Counted from the first letter of the stretch, positions 16,933-26,074 are shown. The stretch is 64,000 nt of DNA from Paenibacillus baekrokdamisoli (GCF_003945345.1 NZ_AP019308.1:2790001-2854000), one strand, 5' to 3'. Notes: a model not told the origin generated them from the sequence alone. Translations and numbers: made by a program.

Positions 16933-18153
16933 TTAAAACCATTCTTCGCTTCCATCATCTTCTTGCACATTCACACTCTCCGACCGGAGTTCGATAATCT
17001 CAGCTGTGGCGACCGCCTCATCAATCATGGCATCCAGTGTTTGAATGGAAGATTCAACTCGCTGCACAATCTTCAGGTTCGGGTTTGTACTTGGAGATTT
17101 AGGAACAAATAAGGTACAGCAATCCTCAAAAGGAAGGATCGATGTCTCATAAGTCCCGATCTGTTTAGCGATGCGAATAATTTCATTCTTATCTGTCATT
17201 ATTAGTGGTCTCAGCAGAGGCAGTTCCACTGTACGGCCTATGACGTTCATGCTGCCAAGCGTTTGACTAGCGACCTGGCCGAGACTGTCCCCTGTAACAA
17301 GCCCGAGTGCCCATGATTGCTCAGCCAGCCGCTGGGCGATACGAAGCATGGCACGGCGCATCAAAGTGATTACAAGCGTCTCCTGATTGCTCTGAGCGAA
17401 CGCAGTCTGGATGTCTGTGAAAGAAACCAAGTGCAGCTTAATCGGTACACCGCTGAAGTGAGATAAACGTCTAGCGAGATCAATGACTTTATCCTTCGCC
17501 TTTTCACTTGTGAAGGGGTAGCTGTGAAAGTGAATGGCTTCAATCTCCAGCCCTTGCCGCATCGATAAATAACCTGCTACAGGACTATCAATTCCGCCAG
17601 AGAGCAGCAGCATCGCTTTGCCATTCGTTCCATAAGGATAGCCGCCTGCTCCTTGGACAACTTCATTGAACACGTAAGTTCCCTCCGGTTGAATTTCTAC
17701 ACGGAGCTCAACATCGGGTTCCTTTACCTTTACTTTCAGATTCGGTATGGCACGCAGGACATGTGAACCGACCAAATGATTCATTTCTTGCGAATCATGA
17801 GGGAAATCTTTTTGCACACGTCGCACGGATACTTTAAAGGTTCCCGGCTCTTGGGGCAGCGTTGTCATTAAATCTAGAGCAGCCGCTCGTATCGCTTCCA
17901 GTTCATTGGCTGTACGTTTGACCGGACTAAACGAATGAATGCCAAAAATAAGGCTCAGTTGCTTTGCAATTGCGTCATAGGACTCATCATGGAGAGTAAT
18001 GTATATACGTCCATAAGCATGGCTCATTATTGTCCCAGGGAATGGAACAAGCACTCTCTTGATCTGCTGCTCCATTCGTTTCTCGAACTGGCGGCGATTA
18101 CGCCCCTTTACCATATATTCTCCAAAGCGAATAATAATCAGATCCGGTTTCAT
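16933..18153 (-). CDS. thiI: tRNA 4-thiouridine synthase ThiI
   Basis: Adenylates and thiolates U8 of tRNA, and may supply sulfur for thiamine. 406 residues: an N-terminal ferredoxin-like/THUMP region (RFGEYMVKGRNRRQFEKRM) and a PP-loop ATPase with LLLSGGIDSPVAGYL. There is no C-terminal rhodanese domain, as in Bacillus, where a dedicated cysteine desulfurase supplies the sulfur. The start ATG at 18151-18153 overlaps the stop of that desulfurase gene as ATGA, and has a GGAAGGAGAG SD; longer starts are unnecessary. Confidence 0.95.
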   Translation of the reverse strand: MKPDLIIIRFGEYMVKGRNRRQFEKRMEQQIKRVLVPFPGTIMSHAYGRIYITLHDESYDAIAKQLSLIFGIHSFSPVKRTANELEAIRAAALDLMTTLPQEPGTFKVSVRRVQKDFPHDSQEMNHLVGSHVLRAIPNLKVKVKEPDVELRVEIQPEGTYVFNEVVQGAGGYPYGTNGKAMLLLSGGIDSPVAGYLSMRQGLEIEAIHFHSYPFTSEKAKDKVIDLARRLSHFSGVPIKLHLVSFTDIQTAFAQSNQETLVITLMRRAMLRIAQRLAEQSWALGLVTGDSLGQVASQTLGSMNVIGRTVELPLLRPLIMTDKNEIIRIAKQIGTYETSILPFEDCCTLFVPKSPSTNPNLKIVQRVESSIQTLDAMIDEAVATAEIIELRSESVNVQEDDGSEEWF

Positions 18154-19316
18154 TCTCGACTCTCCTTCCTTTCTAAAGGTCTCAGCTTTTGGATAACCAT
18201 CGGAAGCATGCGGCATAGCCATTCTAACTCCACTTCACCGTGCTCGTCTCCGAAGCTGATTCGGATACCGCTTGCCGCTCGTGCTCTGCCGAGTCCCATC
18301 GCTTCTAGAACACGACTTGGCTTGTCATCCTTGGAGGAGCATGCGGACTTCGTAGAAGCTATGATTCGGTGCTTCTCCAGCATATGGACAATTACCTCAG
18401 GCTTCATACCTGGGTATGAAAAAGAAACGATATGAGGCGCTGCCGTCAGCTGATTTTCCCCGCCATTAAGTACAAGCTCGGGCAATTGCTCAATACAAGC
18501 GATAAGCCGGCTTCGCAGCATATGCATCCGCTCATATCGCTCCGCTTGGCTTTCTATCGCCATGCGGAATGCTTTTGCAGATGCAACAATAGCGGCCACA
18601 TTCTCTGTCCCAGGACGCAGACCACGCTCTTGTCCGCCTCCTTTATAGATAGATTCCAATTGAATCCCCTGGCGTACATATAACAATCCCGTACCTCTGG
18701 GGCCGTTAATCTTATGAGCAGAAGCGGAGAACAAATCAATGCCCCACCCGGTTAAGTCAATGGGCAGCTTACCAACACTCTGCACACCATCGACATGAAA
18801 AATAGTGCCGCGGCGTTTGCGAAGCAGCTCACCAATCTCGGCAAGCGGTTGAATAGACCCCGTTTCATTATTTACATGCATCACGCTAACGAGTATCGTA
18901 TCGTCCGTTAACACCTCTTCGAGTTGACTTACGGATAGAATGCCTTCCTTGTTCACAGGCAGATAGGTGACACGGAACCCTTCTCGCTCAAGCCCCTTAA
19001 ACGTATCATAGACGGATGGATGCTCAATGGCCGTTGTCACGATATGATTACCGCGACTCTTATATTGTCTCGCGGCTCCGATTATGGCAATATTGTTACT
19101 TTCCGTCGCGCCTGATGTGAATATCCAGTCTTTCTTCTCCGTGTGGAACAGATCTGCGATCAAAGCTCGCGCACGATCAAGAAGCTTACCCGCCTCCATC
19201 CCGCTGCGGTGCAAAGACGCAGGATTCGCGTAATGCTTTGCCATCACTTCAGCCAGCGTGCGGATAACTTCCTCATGCGGAGGCGTAGAGGCACAGTGAT
19301 CAAAATAATACATCAT
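18150..19316 (-). CDS. Cysteine desulfurase (NifS/IscS class, NifZ-like partner of ThiI)
   Basis: PLP enzyme that takes sulfur from cysteine. 388 residues with YFDHCASTPPHEEV, ATESNNIAI, the PLP lysine in SASAHKINGPRGTG, and the active-site cysteine loop STKSACSSKD. The translational ATGA coupling to thiI shows that it feeds persulfide to tRNA thiolation, as NifZ does in B. subtilis. The start is MMYYFDHC at 19316 with AGGAAGG upstream. Confidence 0.94.
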   Translation of the reverse strand: MMYYFDHCASTPPHEEVIRTLAEVMAKHYANPASLHRSGMEAGKLLDRARALIADLFHTEKKDWIFTSGATESNNIAIIGAARQYKSRGNHIVTTAIEHPSVYDTFKGLEREGFRVTYLPVNKEGILSVSQLEEVLTDDTILVSVMHVNNETGSIQPLAEIGELLRKRRGTIFHVDGVQSVGKLPIDLTGWGIDLFSASAHKINGPRGTGLLYVRQGIQLESIYKGGGQERGLRPGTENVAAIVASAKAFRMAIESQAERYERMHMLRSRLIACIEQLPELVLNGGENQLTAAPHIVSFSYPGMKPEVIVHMLEKHRIIASTKSACSSKDDKPSRVLEAMGLGRARAASGIRISFGDEHGEVELEWLCRMLPMVIQKLRPLERKESRE

Positions 19317-19427
19317 TGCCCGCCTTCCTTCAAACAAAAATAATAGACCAACAAAGAAGCTCGGCATAGATACCGTTCAGAGCTTCCCCGCGATCTATTC
19401 TCTCCTAACCCAAACTACATCTAATTA

Positions 19428-20150
19428 TTAAACTGCCCTGTATAATGCCTGCTTATGGAGTACCTTCCCCATATACTTCTGTGTTTCTTTCGGTAGGAGC
19501 TGCAGCTTGTCGGCCAAATCAGCATCGTTCTGGATACCCGTACGATCAACTCGTCCTGGTCCTGCATTATAAGCTGCCAGTGCCGTCTCCACGTTACCAT
19601 CATACTTGCGGAGCAGGTAAGAAAGGAAACGTGTTCCACCATCAATATTTTGCTGAGGATCAAATGAGTTTGTAACGCCAAGCCCGCGAGCTGTTCCGTC
19701 CATTAGCTGCATGAGCCCTTTGGCACCTGCAGAAGAGACCGAATTTGTATTAAAGGAAGATTCTGTATCGATTACTGCTTTGATGAGTGTTGGATCCACC
19801 CCATACTTGTTCGCAGCTTGATTAATATAGGTATCGTAAGTCGTTGAGTTTGCTTGACTGCTCTCCAGATCGGATATCGGGGACATCCCTCCGATTGACT
19901 GATTAAGCATGGGAGTATTGTAGCCAAGCGGTATCGCATTCGATGAGGCTTGCAAACTTGTAACTGTCGGTAGATCTGAGCTATTGCCTGCACCCGCCAT
20001 TAACTGCTGAAGCATTGTGCCGAACAATGAGGTTCCATCCTGACTACTATCTGTGGAAAGCACATTATTTTGATTCGAACCGTTTATATCGAGACTAGGC
20101 ATCCATTGCAGCTGCAGCAACGTTTTTAGAATACGTGGATCAATGCTCAT
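19428..20150 (-). CDS. Lytic transglycosylase, SLT domain (CwlQ/YjbJ-like)
   Basis: 240 residues. A low-complexity N-terminal half rich in Ser/Asn/Gln is followed by a transglycosylase SLT domain from about residue 100: INQAANKYGVDPTLIKAVIDTESSFN (catalytic Glu in TES), SAGAKGLMQLM, and ALAAYNAGPGRVD. It cleaves peptidoglycan glycan strands. No signal peptide is visible at the N-terminus (MSIDPRILKTLLQLQW), so its route out of the cell is unclear. The ATG has GGAGG at good spacing. Confidence 0.88.
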   Translation of the reverse strand: MSIDPRILKTLLQLQWMPSLDINGSNQNNVLSTDSSQDGTSLFGTMLQQLMAGAGNSSDLPTVTSLQASSNAIPLGYNTPMLNQSIGGMSPISDLESSQANSTTYDTYINQAANKYGVDPTLIKAVIDTESSFNTNSVSSAGAKGLMQLMDGTARGLGVTNSFDPQQNIDGGTRFLSYLLRKYDGNVETALAAYNAGPGRVDRTGIQNDADLADKLQLLPKETQKYMGKVLHKQALYRAV

Positions 20151-20269
20151 TGTTTGCCTCCATCATAAGTGATCATAAGTGTCTAAATGACATGATTTGT
20201 TTTTATTTTACATGTTTTTCATCATAACCGCCAGTGAGACCTTAGACCCAAATATGTTCTCAAAGAAAA

Positions 20270-20298
20270 AAGCCGACGAATAGTTCTCGCCGGCTTTG
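20270..20298 (-). terminator. Terminator after the 129-aa membrane protein gene
   Basis: Minus-strand stem AAGCCGGCGA / TCGTCGGCTT followed by TTTT. Confidence 0.8.
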
Positions 20299-20312
20299 TT
20301 CATTTCACTAAA

Positions 20313-20702
20313 TTAGGTTATTGCGTAGTAAATAGGAATGAGCACCAAATAAGTAGCTAGTGCGATAAGACCAAGTGTGATCGACCATATGCCAAGACCT
20401 CTTGCCCCTTGACGATAAGCCAAGAATCCGACGACAGCAGCTGTTGCACCAAGCAGCACCGGCCAGACAAACCATGACAGCAAGGCGATAACTAATGCTG
20501 CCCATCCTGTTGCATGGCCCGCTGAGCGTGTCTTGCGAACAGCTTCCTCTTCAAGAGGACGGTCGGAATGATTAATTCTTTGTATGGAGGACGGTGCAGC
20601 TAATTCAGCAGACATCTCTTCATTGTACGCATGACTGTCCTGATGGTAACCTGGACGCGTTTCAGTATCATCGTGCGGACTGTAATCGGGACGGCGCTCC
20701 AT
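20313..20702 (-). CDS. Membrane protein with DUF4190-like C-terminal hairpin
   Basis: 129 residues. A charged, polar, probably disordered N-terminal half (residues 1-65, many Glu/Asp/His) is followed by hydrophobic segments (TGWAALVIALLSWFVWPVLLG..., LGIWSITLGLIALATYLVLI). The arrangement with the small YRQGARG loop resembles DUF4190. Function unknown. It lies 6 nt after the DUF1540 gene and ends at a terminator, so it is likely in the same transcript. Confidence 0.62.
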   Translation of the reverse strand: MERRPDYSPHDDTETRPGYHQDSHAYNEEMSAELAAPSSIQRINHSDRPLEEEAVRKTRSAGHATGWAALVIALLSWFVWPVLLGATAAVVGFLAYRQGARGLGIWSITLGLIALATYLVLIPIYYAIT

Positions 20703-20708
20703 ATGGCC

Positions 20709-20921
20709 TCACTCCTTCGCCTTGAAAGTATGACAACAAGTCTCAGCTTGATTGACTGCCTTATCCTTGTGTTCATGTCCAAAACCTTCAGCGGCAAATT
20801 CTGTATCCCCATTATTGTTCGCGTGACTGTCGATGTCGATCATGATTTGATCGGCATTGCATTGATTGCCTTGTCCCCAGAAGGAACAGTTTGCAACGCT
20901 GCAGCTTACGCCATTCGGCAT
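20709..20921 (-). CDS. DUF1540 cysteine-rich protein
   Basis: 70 residues starting MPNGVSCSVANCSFWGQGNQC, the DUF1540 pattern with regularly placed cysteines; CC near the C-terminus completes a possible metal site. Members are common in endospore formers and poorly characterised. The ATG at 20919-20921 sits 5 nt after the 3' arm of a 12-bp hairpin whose GGGGGTGA also supplies the SD, so initiation may be masked on read-through mRNA. Confidence 0.78.
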   Translation of the reverse strand: MPNGVSCSVANCSFWGQGNQCNADQIMIDIDSHANNNGDTEFAAEGFGHEHKDKAVNQAETCCHTFKAKE

Positions 20922-20962
20922 AAAAATCACCCCCGGTATCAAGTTGCCCGTACCGGGGGTGA
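20921..20962 (-). terminator. Terminator of ypuI that also contains the DUF1540 SD
   Basis: Minus strand: perfect 12-bp stem TCACCCCCGGTA / TACCGGGGGTGA, 12-nt loop, then TTTTT running directly into the ATG of the DUF1540 gene. The 3' arm holds the SD (GGGGGTGA). Confidence 0.8.
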
Positions 20963-20974
20963 GTTATGCTTGCC

Positions 20975-21475
20975 TTATTTTTGTCCTTGCATACGACGCT
21001 GTGTCATGTAGTCGCTCTCGTAATAGGATAGATCGTCTCGAAGCTCTTCATACACTTTAGAAACCGTAAGCACGATATCCCGCGCATTGTTAACAGGCTT
21101 CTTGCGGAAGCGAATGGCATCTTGTCCCGTATAAGCGTAACGTCCATCCTCAGAGTAGCATTCATTCTTCGGATAAAAGAATGCATTTACACATTGGTGG
21201 TACACTTCATACAGAGCACGCTCGGCAAATTCAACTTCAAAATTAGCCCGCCGCAAAGCCACTCCCAGTTTCTCATAAGCCACTTCGGAGAATACGAGCA
21301 GGTGGCGAAGATCAGACAGCAATCCTTTATAGAAAAGCTCCGCTTCATTCTCTTGATCTTCAGCTGTTAACTGTTGAAGCGCATGCTGATTTAAAAACAT
21401 CTCCAAATGACCAATAGATAATTTTAATTTGTCTCGCGTTGATTCACTAAGTGGTTTCACGTTATTGGAAGGCAT
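20975..21475 (-). CDS. ypuI: YpuI family protein (DUF3907)
   Basis: 166 residues, soluble and helical, matching the YpuI/DUF3907 family: LSIGHLEMFLNQH, LRHLLVFSEVAYEKLGVALRRANF, YEVYHQCVNAFFYPKNECYSEDGRY and the C-terminal YEELRDDLSYYESDY. Function unknown. The frame is open 37 codons further upstream, but MPSNNVKPL at 21475 is taken because AAAGGGGA lies about 10 nt before it and it fits the family's usual start. Confidence 0.82.
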   Translation of the reverse strand: MPSNNVKPLSESTRDKLKLSIGHLEMFLNQHALQQLTAEDQENEAELFYKGLLSDLRHLLVFSEVAYEKLGVALRRANFEVEFAERALYEVYHQCVNAFFYPKNECYSEDGRYAYTGQDAIRFRKKPVNNARDIVLTVSKVYEELRDDLSYYESDYMTQRRMQGQK

Positions 21476-21668
21476 AATCGGTAGATCCCCTTTCATAATC
21501 ACAACAATACTTAAACCATGAACATCGTACCACAAAATACATGCGGATGGTACTGTCGTTTGCCAAGAATACTTGTATATTTTCATGCCTCACACCAAAC
21601 TCTAATCATTAGCAGCCGGTTCAACCGGTTCATCAATGAGCAGTCATGTTCAAGGAGGTCCCACCTAT

Positions 21669-23540
21669 ATGCGACGCAAGTGGATCGGCTGGTTTGCAGT
21701 GCTGGCAGCGGCAGCTTTTCTTATTCCGCTGATGCCTTGGTTTGGCTCTCCCAATCACACGACCCCAATCAGTGATAAATCCAAAACCGTCAAGCCCATG
21801 GCCGCCGAACGGGAGCGAAATCTTAAGATGGCCAGAGTTAAACAAGACATGGAAGCCACCGCGTTACTTTGCAAGTCGGAATGTTCAAAGAACTTCCACA
21901 AATTATTGGTAGCTTCTCATAGTAAATCAGCAAGCTCCAATGAAAAGCAGCTTGCTGATTTGGTGAAGAAGCATAAACAGATGGTTTACGTCACATGGAT
22001 TAAGAGTGGTCACGTAATCACAAGAGGGAATAAGCCGAGCGGTTCAACAGAAATAGATACCCATTTAGCGGAAGCGAAGAAGCTTTTGAGCAAGGGACAA
22101 GCTTACTCCTCTGCACCGTTAAAGGTGAACTCGCACAGATATCTTATCGTTTCCGTCCCTGATTCTCTTCACAAGGGGGATGGGATTATTGGGCTATTGC
22201 TCCAAGACATTATTACTCATGTTGAGCAGCATCAGCATCGCAACCTTCGCCTAATTCCGTATCCAGCTGAAGGAAAGTACAAGATCGAATCTGTCATACC
22301 CAATACTTTGCAGGATACAACCGTAAATAGCGGTGAAGACAACGGCAATGCCAGTCACTATCACATCAATGAAGTGGTTGTTAAATTTCAACAGCCTCCG
22401 ACTAAAGCTGATCTGGAGCAGATGAAAAAAGATGTTTCCGCGCTTTCGATCAAAAAGCTTGGTTATACGTATGTTTTCCGTTCCGAGAAAATGGAAGCTG
22501 AACCGATGATGCGTTATTTTCAATCGACGTGGAATCCCCAATATGTCGAGCCTCATTATTTGTACATGACCAATGATGTTAAAGGAATTATTCCCAACGA
22601 CGCGCTTTATTCCCAATACCAATGGAATTTGCCGTCTATTGAAACGGAGAAAGGCTGGAGTGTCTCCAAAGGCAGCGAGAAAGTATTAATTGCCGTCCTT
22701 GATACAGGCGTGCAGATGGATCATCCTGATCTTAAGGGCAAGATTGCAACAGGTACGAACCTTGTTAGCGATGGCGCTCCACCAGAGGATGATGTCGGCC
22801 ATGGTACACATGTATCCGGCATAATTGCAGCCAACGTAAATAATGGAGAAGGTGTGGCAGGTCTGTCCTGGTATAACAAAGTACTTCCCGTAAAGGTTCT
22901 CGATAGCAGCGGAGCAGGGTCAACCTACACGGTAGCGGAAGGTATCATTTGGGCGACAGACCATGGAGCCAAAGTGATCAATATGAGCCTAGGCAACTAT
23001 GCTCAAGCTGAGTTCTTACATGATGCAGTGAAATACGCCTATGATCGCGATGTCGTGCTGGTTGCTGCTAGCGGTAATGACAATACCGATCGTCCTGGCT
23101 ACCCTGCCGCTTACCCCGAAGTCCTCGCCGTCGCATCGACCGATGCCAATGGCTCCAGATCGTCATTCTCCAATTTTGGCGATTATATCGATGTCGCTGC
23201 ACCAGGAGCAAGTATCGCCAGTACGTATCCTGGAAGCCAATATGCAGCATTGTCAGGCACTTCGATGGCCAGCCCTCATGTCGCAGCACTTGCCGGTCTG
23301 ATTCGCTCCACAAACCCGAGTTTATCCAACGTCGAGGTTATGGATATCATGAGGAAGTCGGCGAAAGATCTCGGTGCTAAAGGAAAAGATAATGACTTTG
23401 GTTATGGACAAATTGACATTGTCCAAGCGCTGGAAACGGCTAAACAAACTAAAGTATCCTTACAGCAGTTTCCTAAGCAAGTGGAGCGTCGATTAGAACA
23501 GATTGAACAAAAGTACAAGCAGTTCATCAAAAAACCATAA
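21669..23540 (+). CDS. S8 family (subtilisin-like) secreted serine protease
   Basis: 623 residues. A signal/anchor segment (WIGWFAVLAAAAFLIPLMPW) is followed by a long N-terminal region (residues about 30-300, with a propeptide-like HINEVVVKFQQPPTKADLEQM part), then the catalytic domain with Asp in VLDTGVQMDHPDLKG, His in GHGTHVSGIIAA, oxyanion Asn in AASGNDN, and Ser in SGTSMASPHVAALAG. A short basic coiled tail ends the protein. ATG 21669 is chosen by AAGGAGGT 9 nt upstream. Monocistronic with its own terminator. Confidence 0.93.
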   Translation: MRRKWIGWFAVLAAAAFLIPLMPWFGSPNHTTPISDKSKTVKPMAAERERNLKMARVKQDMEATALLCKSECSKNFHKLLVASHSKSASSNEKQLADLVKKHKQMVYVTWIKSGHVITRGNKPSGSTEIDTHLAEAKKLLSKGQAYSSAPLKVNSHRYLIVSVPDSLHKGDGIIGLLLQDIITHVEQHQHRNLRLIPYPAEGKYKIESVIPNTLQDTTVNSGEDNGNASHYHINEVVVKFQQPPTKADLEQMKKDVSALSIKKLGYTYVFRSEKMEAEPMMRYFQSTWNPQYVEPHYLYMTNDVKGIIPNDALYSQYQWNLPSIETEKGWSVSKGSEKVLIAVLDTGVQMDHPDLKGKIATGTNLVSDGAPPEDDVGHGTHVSGIIAANVNNGEGVAGLSWYNKVLPVKVLDSSGAGSTYTVAEGIIWATDHGAKVINMSLGNYAQAEFLHDAVKYAYDRDVVLVAASGNDNTDRPGYPAAYPEVLAVASTDANGSRSSFSNFGDYIDVAAPGASIASTYPGSQYAALSGTSMASPHVAALAGLIRSTNPSLSNVEVMDIMRKSAKDLGAKGKDNDFGYGQIDIVQALETAKQTKVSLQQFPKQVERRLEQIEQKYKQFIKKP

Positions 23541-23560
23541 GCATGCTGATAAGAAATGAG

Positions 23561-23609
23561 AAGGACTTTCTCCAAGGTGAACAATCATCTTGTTGAAATG
23601 TCCTTTTGT
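23561..23609 (+). terminator. Terminator of the S8 protease gene
   Basis: AAGGACTTTC pairs with GAAATGTCCTT (one bulge), with an inner CAAG/CTTG stem, followed by TTTTG. Confidence 0.75.
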
Positions 23610-23644
23610 TATATCCCGCTAGGCATATCTGTTCATCCATATAC

Positions 23645-23680
23645 AAACAACCCGCAAGGCGAGTGCCTAGCGGGTTGTTT
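23645..23680 (-). terminator. Terminator of rnpB
   Basis: Perfect 11-bp stem AAACAACCCGC / GCGGGTTGTTT with a 14-nt loop and a T-rich 3' arm, about 10 nt past the RNA 3' end on the minus strand. Confidence 0.85.
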
Positions 23681-23689
23681 ACTGTGAAT

Positions 23690-24114
23690 GGAAAGTTTGC
23701 CGTAAGCCGGGTTCTGTGCTCGCCTGTGGTTCGAACGGGAACAACCCTCCCACTTTTGAGCGACAATCATCTATCTAGGCCGATCATTGCTAATCAGCTC
23801 AAGCAACCAACCCGAACGCTCCCCGGGCAAGGGTGCAGCGCAAACGGACTAATCCGCTCGTCTGCTTCGTTCTCTCGGTCTTGCTCCAGATGGGGTTTAC
23901 CAGCACCGTTGTCACCAACGGTCCTCGTGGTCTCTTACACCACGGTTCCACCCTTGCCTGTTCCGGCTAACCGGTCATCGGCGGTCCATTTCTGTGGCAC
24001 TATCCTTCGGCTCGCGCCGACTGGATGTTATCCAGCATCTTCGCCCTTCGGAGCCCGGACTTTCCTCTCGCGGCCTCATCAGCCACCAGCGATTGTCTGT
24101 CAAACTTTCCGGTG
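23690..24114 (-). ncRNA. rnpB: RNase P RNA, A-type (ancestral) architecture
   Basis: Catalytic RNA that matures tRNA 5' ends. Minus-strand landmarks in order: GAAAGTTTGACAG at the 5' end, GAGGAAAGTCCGGGCTC, ACCGCCGATGACCGG, GGCAAGGGTGGAACC, GTAAGAGACCACG, GGTAAACCCCATCTGGAGCAA, GGCCTAGATAGATGATTG, ACAGAACCCGGCTTAC, and CAAACTTTC closing the terminal helix. These blocks follow the Escherichia coli-like A type, not the B type of B. subtilis. A sigma-A promoter lies just upstream and a terminator downstream. All open frames here are chance. Confidence 0.95.
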
Positions 24115-24121
24115 CTTAGCT

Positions 24122-24150
24122 AGTATACTAAGAATAAAGCAAAAGCTCAA
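24122..24150 (-). promoter_or_regulatory. Sigma-A promoter of rnpB
   Basis: Minus strand: -35 TTGAGC, 17-nt spacer, -10 TATACT; the expected start point lies 7-8 nt before the mature RNA. Confidence 0.82.
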
Positions 24151-24196
24151 GGCTGAAACGACTCCCAAATTTAACTCGTGAATAGATGTCGTGTCC

Positions 24197-25318
24197 CTAG
24201 ATAAATTGAAACGGTTCTGTATTGACAGTAGAAGCTACAGCAGTGGTCGTAGATTTACGTTCCAGGAGACGACTGTTGAGCCATTCCGCTACCCTAGGCT
24301 TCATGATTTTCTCAATATTATGTCCTGGATCAATAATCGCCAAGCCAGCAGCTAGTGCATCCTGTGCGGTATGATAATCAATATCCCCCGTTATAAGCAC
24401 ATCCGCTCCCGCAAACATGGCGTGACGAATATATTTGGATCCTGCTCCCCCGAGTACGGCCACCTTACGTATCTCACGTTCCGAATCACCAACAAATCGC
24501 ACCATTGACACGTCAAATACTTCCTTTACTCGGTCAATCAAGCCGCCAAGCTTAATAGGCGCCGTCAATTTACCAGCCCGTCCAAGACCAAAGGAACGCC
24601 CTTTGAGATCCATTGGATACAAATCATAAGCGACTTCTTCATAAGGATGTACCTTCAGCATAGCCTGAACTACTTTACGATGAGCACTGTAGGGAACAAT
24701 CGTCTCCACACGAATTTCTTGAACCCGCTCTAAGCGCCCCTTTTCACCGATAAACGGGTGCGTACCTTCACCTGGCAGAAAAGTACCTGTGCCCTCTATA
24801 TTAAAGCTGCATGATCTATAGTTACCTATTCCGCCAGCACCTGCATTCCATATCGCCGCCAAAACTTGCTCATGGTGGCTCTGCGGAACAAAGACGACCA
24901 ACTTATACAGCTTGTCCGTGTGCACTTCTTCCAAACAAGTCCGTCCATCATTGGCGATACCGACCATGTCTGCCATCCAATCATTGATCCCATCTTCGGC
25001 AACATCCAGATTGGTATGTGCGATATAGACCGCAATGTCGTTCTTTATTAGTTTCTCATAAAGCTTTCCTGCGATTGTTGAGGTATCTACCTTCGCTAGC
25101 GGTCGATAAATTATCGCATGATGTGCGATTATGAGTTCAGCGCCTATCTTGATGGCCTCATCAACCACTTCATCCGTTACATCAAGCGCAACCAAAATCT
25201 TTTTTATTTCCTTTTGGAGGGTGCCTAATTGCAGTCCAATTTTGTCATTCTCAACCGCGTAATGTTTAGGAGCTAGCTGCTCCATTAGCTGGACGATGGT
25301 TTGACCGTTGGCAAACAT
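24197..25318 (-). CDS. yqfO: Nif3-like dinuclear metal center protein (YqfO)
   Basis: 373 residues, the long form of the Nif3 family with an internal insertion typical of Gram-positive YqfO. Metal-site signatures include IIAHHAIIYRP, YIAHTNLDVAEDGINDWMA, ITGDIDYHTAQDAL and a C-terminal IIDPGHNIEK. It forms toroidal hexamers in known structures; its reaction is unsettled. The ATG has AAGGAGGTG upstream. The start overlaps the trmK 3' end by 34 bp, as in many Bacillales, so the two are translated from one message. Confidence 0.93.
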   Translation of the reverse strand: MFANGQTIVQLMEQLAPKHYAVENDKIGLQLGTLQKEIKKILVALDVTDEVVDEAIKIGAELIIAHHAIIYRPLAKVDTSTIAGKLYEKLIKNDIAVYIAHTNLDVAEDGINDWMADMVGIANDGRTCLEEVHTDKLYKLVVFVPQSHHEQVLAAIWNAGAGGIGNYRSCSFNIEGTGTFLPGEGTHPFIGEKGRLERVQEIRVETIVPYSAHRKVVQAMLKVHPYEEVAYDLYPMDLKGRSFGLGRAGKLTAPIKLGGLIDRVKEVFDVSMVRFVGDSEREIRKVAVLGGAGSKYIRHAMFAGADVLITGDIDYHTAQDALAAGLAIIDPGHNIEKIMKPRVAEWLNSRLLERKSTTTAVASTVNTEPFQFI

Positions 25319-26073
25319 GCAAGCACCTCCTTAATTTGCTTCATTTCTGCGCGATACTGCGCTTCTTTTCCCCTGGATTCTTCTGCTTCTGAGAGCGTAA
25401 GCTGCTGACAAATTCGAGACAGCTTCCCTAATTCAAACTGCCACTTCTTCGTAAGCAATTCTGATGGCTGACGCAATAAATACGGGCCCATACGATATAA
25501 CCATTCCGTCTTCGTTTCATCTTCCATATCCACAGAGAGAATAGAGGTTTGATATACCCATTCATTATCATGATTAAGCTTCAAATGACTGGCTGACCAA
25601 GCATGAAGAACCTCATAGATCCGACCATCTTCTTCGAGAATCATCTCACCTTGCAAAACAAATCCCTTACTTATAAGCCAGCGGCGAACCAAATCCTCAC
25701 CCACATTGGGCTGCAGCACAAGTTCCGTTACTCCAGCTAGCTTCCCCGAGCGCCAGCCAGCTTCAAGAATATCGGCCATAAGGCTTCCACCCATTCCGGC
25801 AATTGTGACCGTATCCACTTCACCAGGGTTCAGAACACTTAGTCCGTCACCTTGTCGAACCTGGATAACGCTCTTTAAGCCGGCCTCTGCCGTTTGTTTC
25901 TTAGCAGCCAGGAATGGACCATCAGGCAATTCCCCCGCGACTGCGGATGGGCTTTTTCCGCTCTGGACCAAATAGACCGGCAGCAGTGCATGATCGGAGC
26001 CAATATCAGCAATTCGGGAACCATCCGTAACAAGATCCGCAATCGTTTGCAATCGTTTTGATAACTTTATCAT
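25285..26073 (-). CDS. trmK: tRNA (adenine(22)-N1)-methyltransferase TrmK (YqfN)
   Basis: SAM-dependent enzyme that forms m1A22 in tRNA. 262 residues, Rossmann methyltransferase with RIADIGSDHALLPVYLV (SAM loop) and TVTIAGMGGSLMADIL, plus a C-terminal coiled segment. The start ATG at 26073 follows the stop of the upstream membrane protein gene by 1 nt (TAATATG) with no good SD, implying translational coupling. Its end overlaps yqfO. Confidence 0.93.
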   Translation of the reverse strand: MIKLSKRLQTIADLVTDGSRIADIGSDHALLPVYLVQSGKSPSAVAGELPDGPFLAAKKQTAEAGLKSVIQVRQGDGLSVLNPGEVDTVTIAGMGGSLMADILEAGWRSGKLAGVTELVLQPNVGEDLVRRWLISKGFVLQGEMILEEDGRIYEVLHAWSASHLKLNHDNEWVYQTSILSVDMEDETKTEWLYRMGPYLLRQPSELLTKKWQFELGKLSRICQQLTLSEAEESRGKEAQYRAEMKQIKEVLACLPTVKPSSS

Positions 26074-26074
26074 A

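Noticed and set aside
23606..24181. 191-residue plus-strand open frame
   Set aside because: It lies opposite the RNase P RNA, whose conserved blocks explain the sequence.
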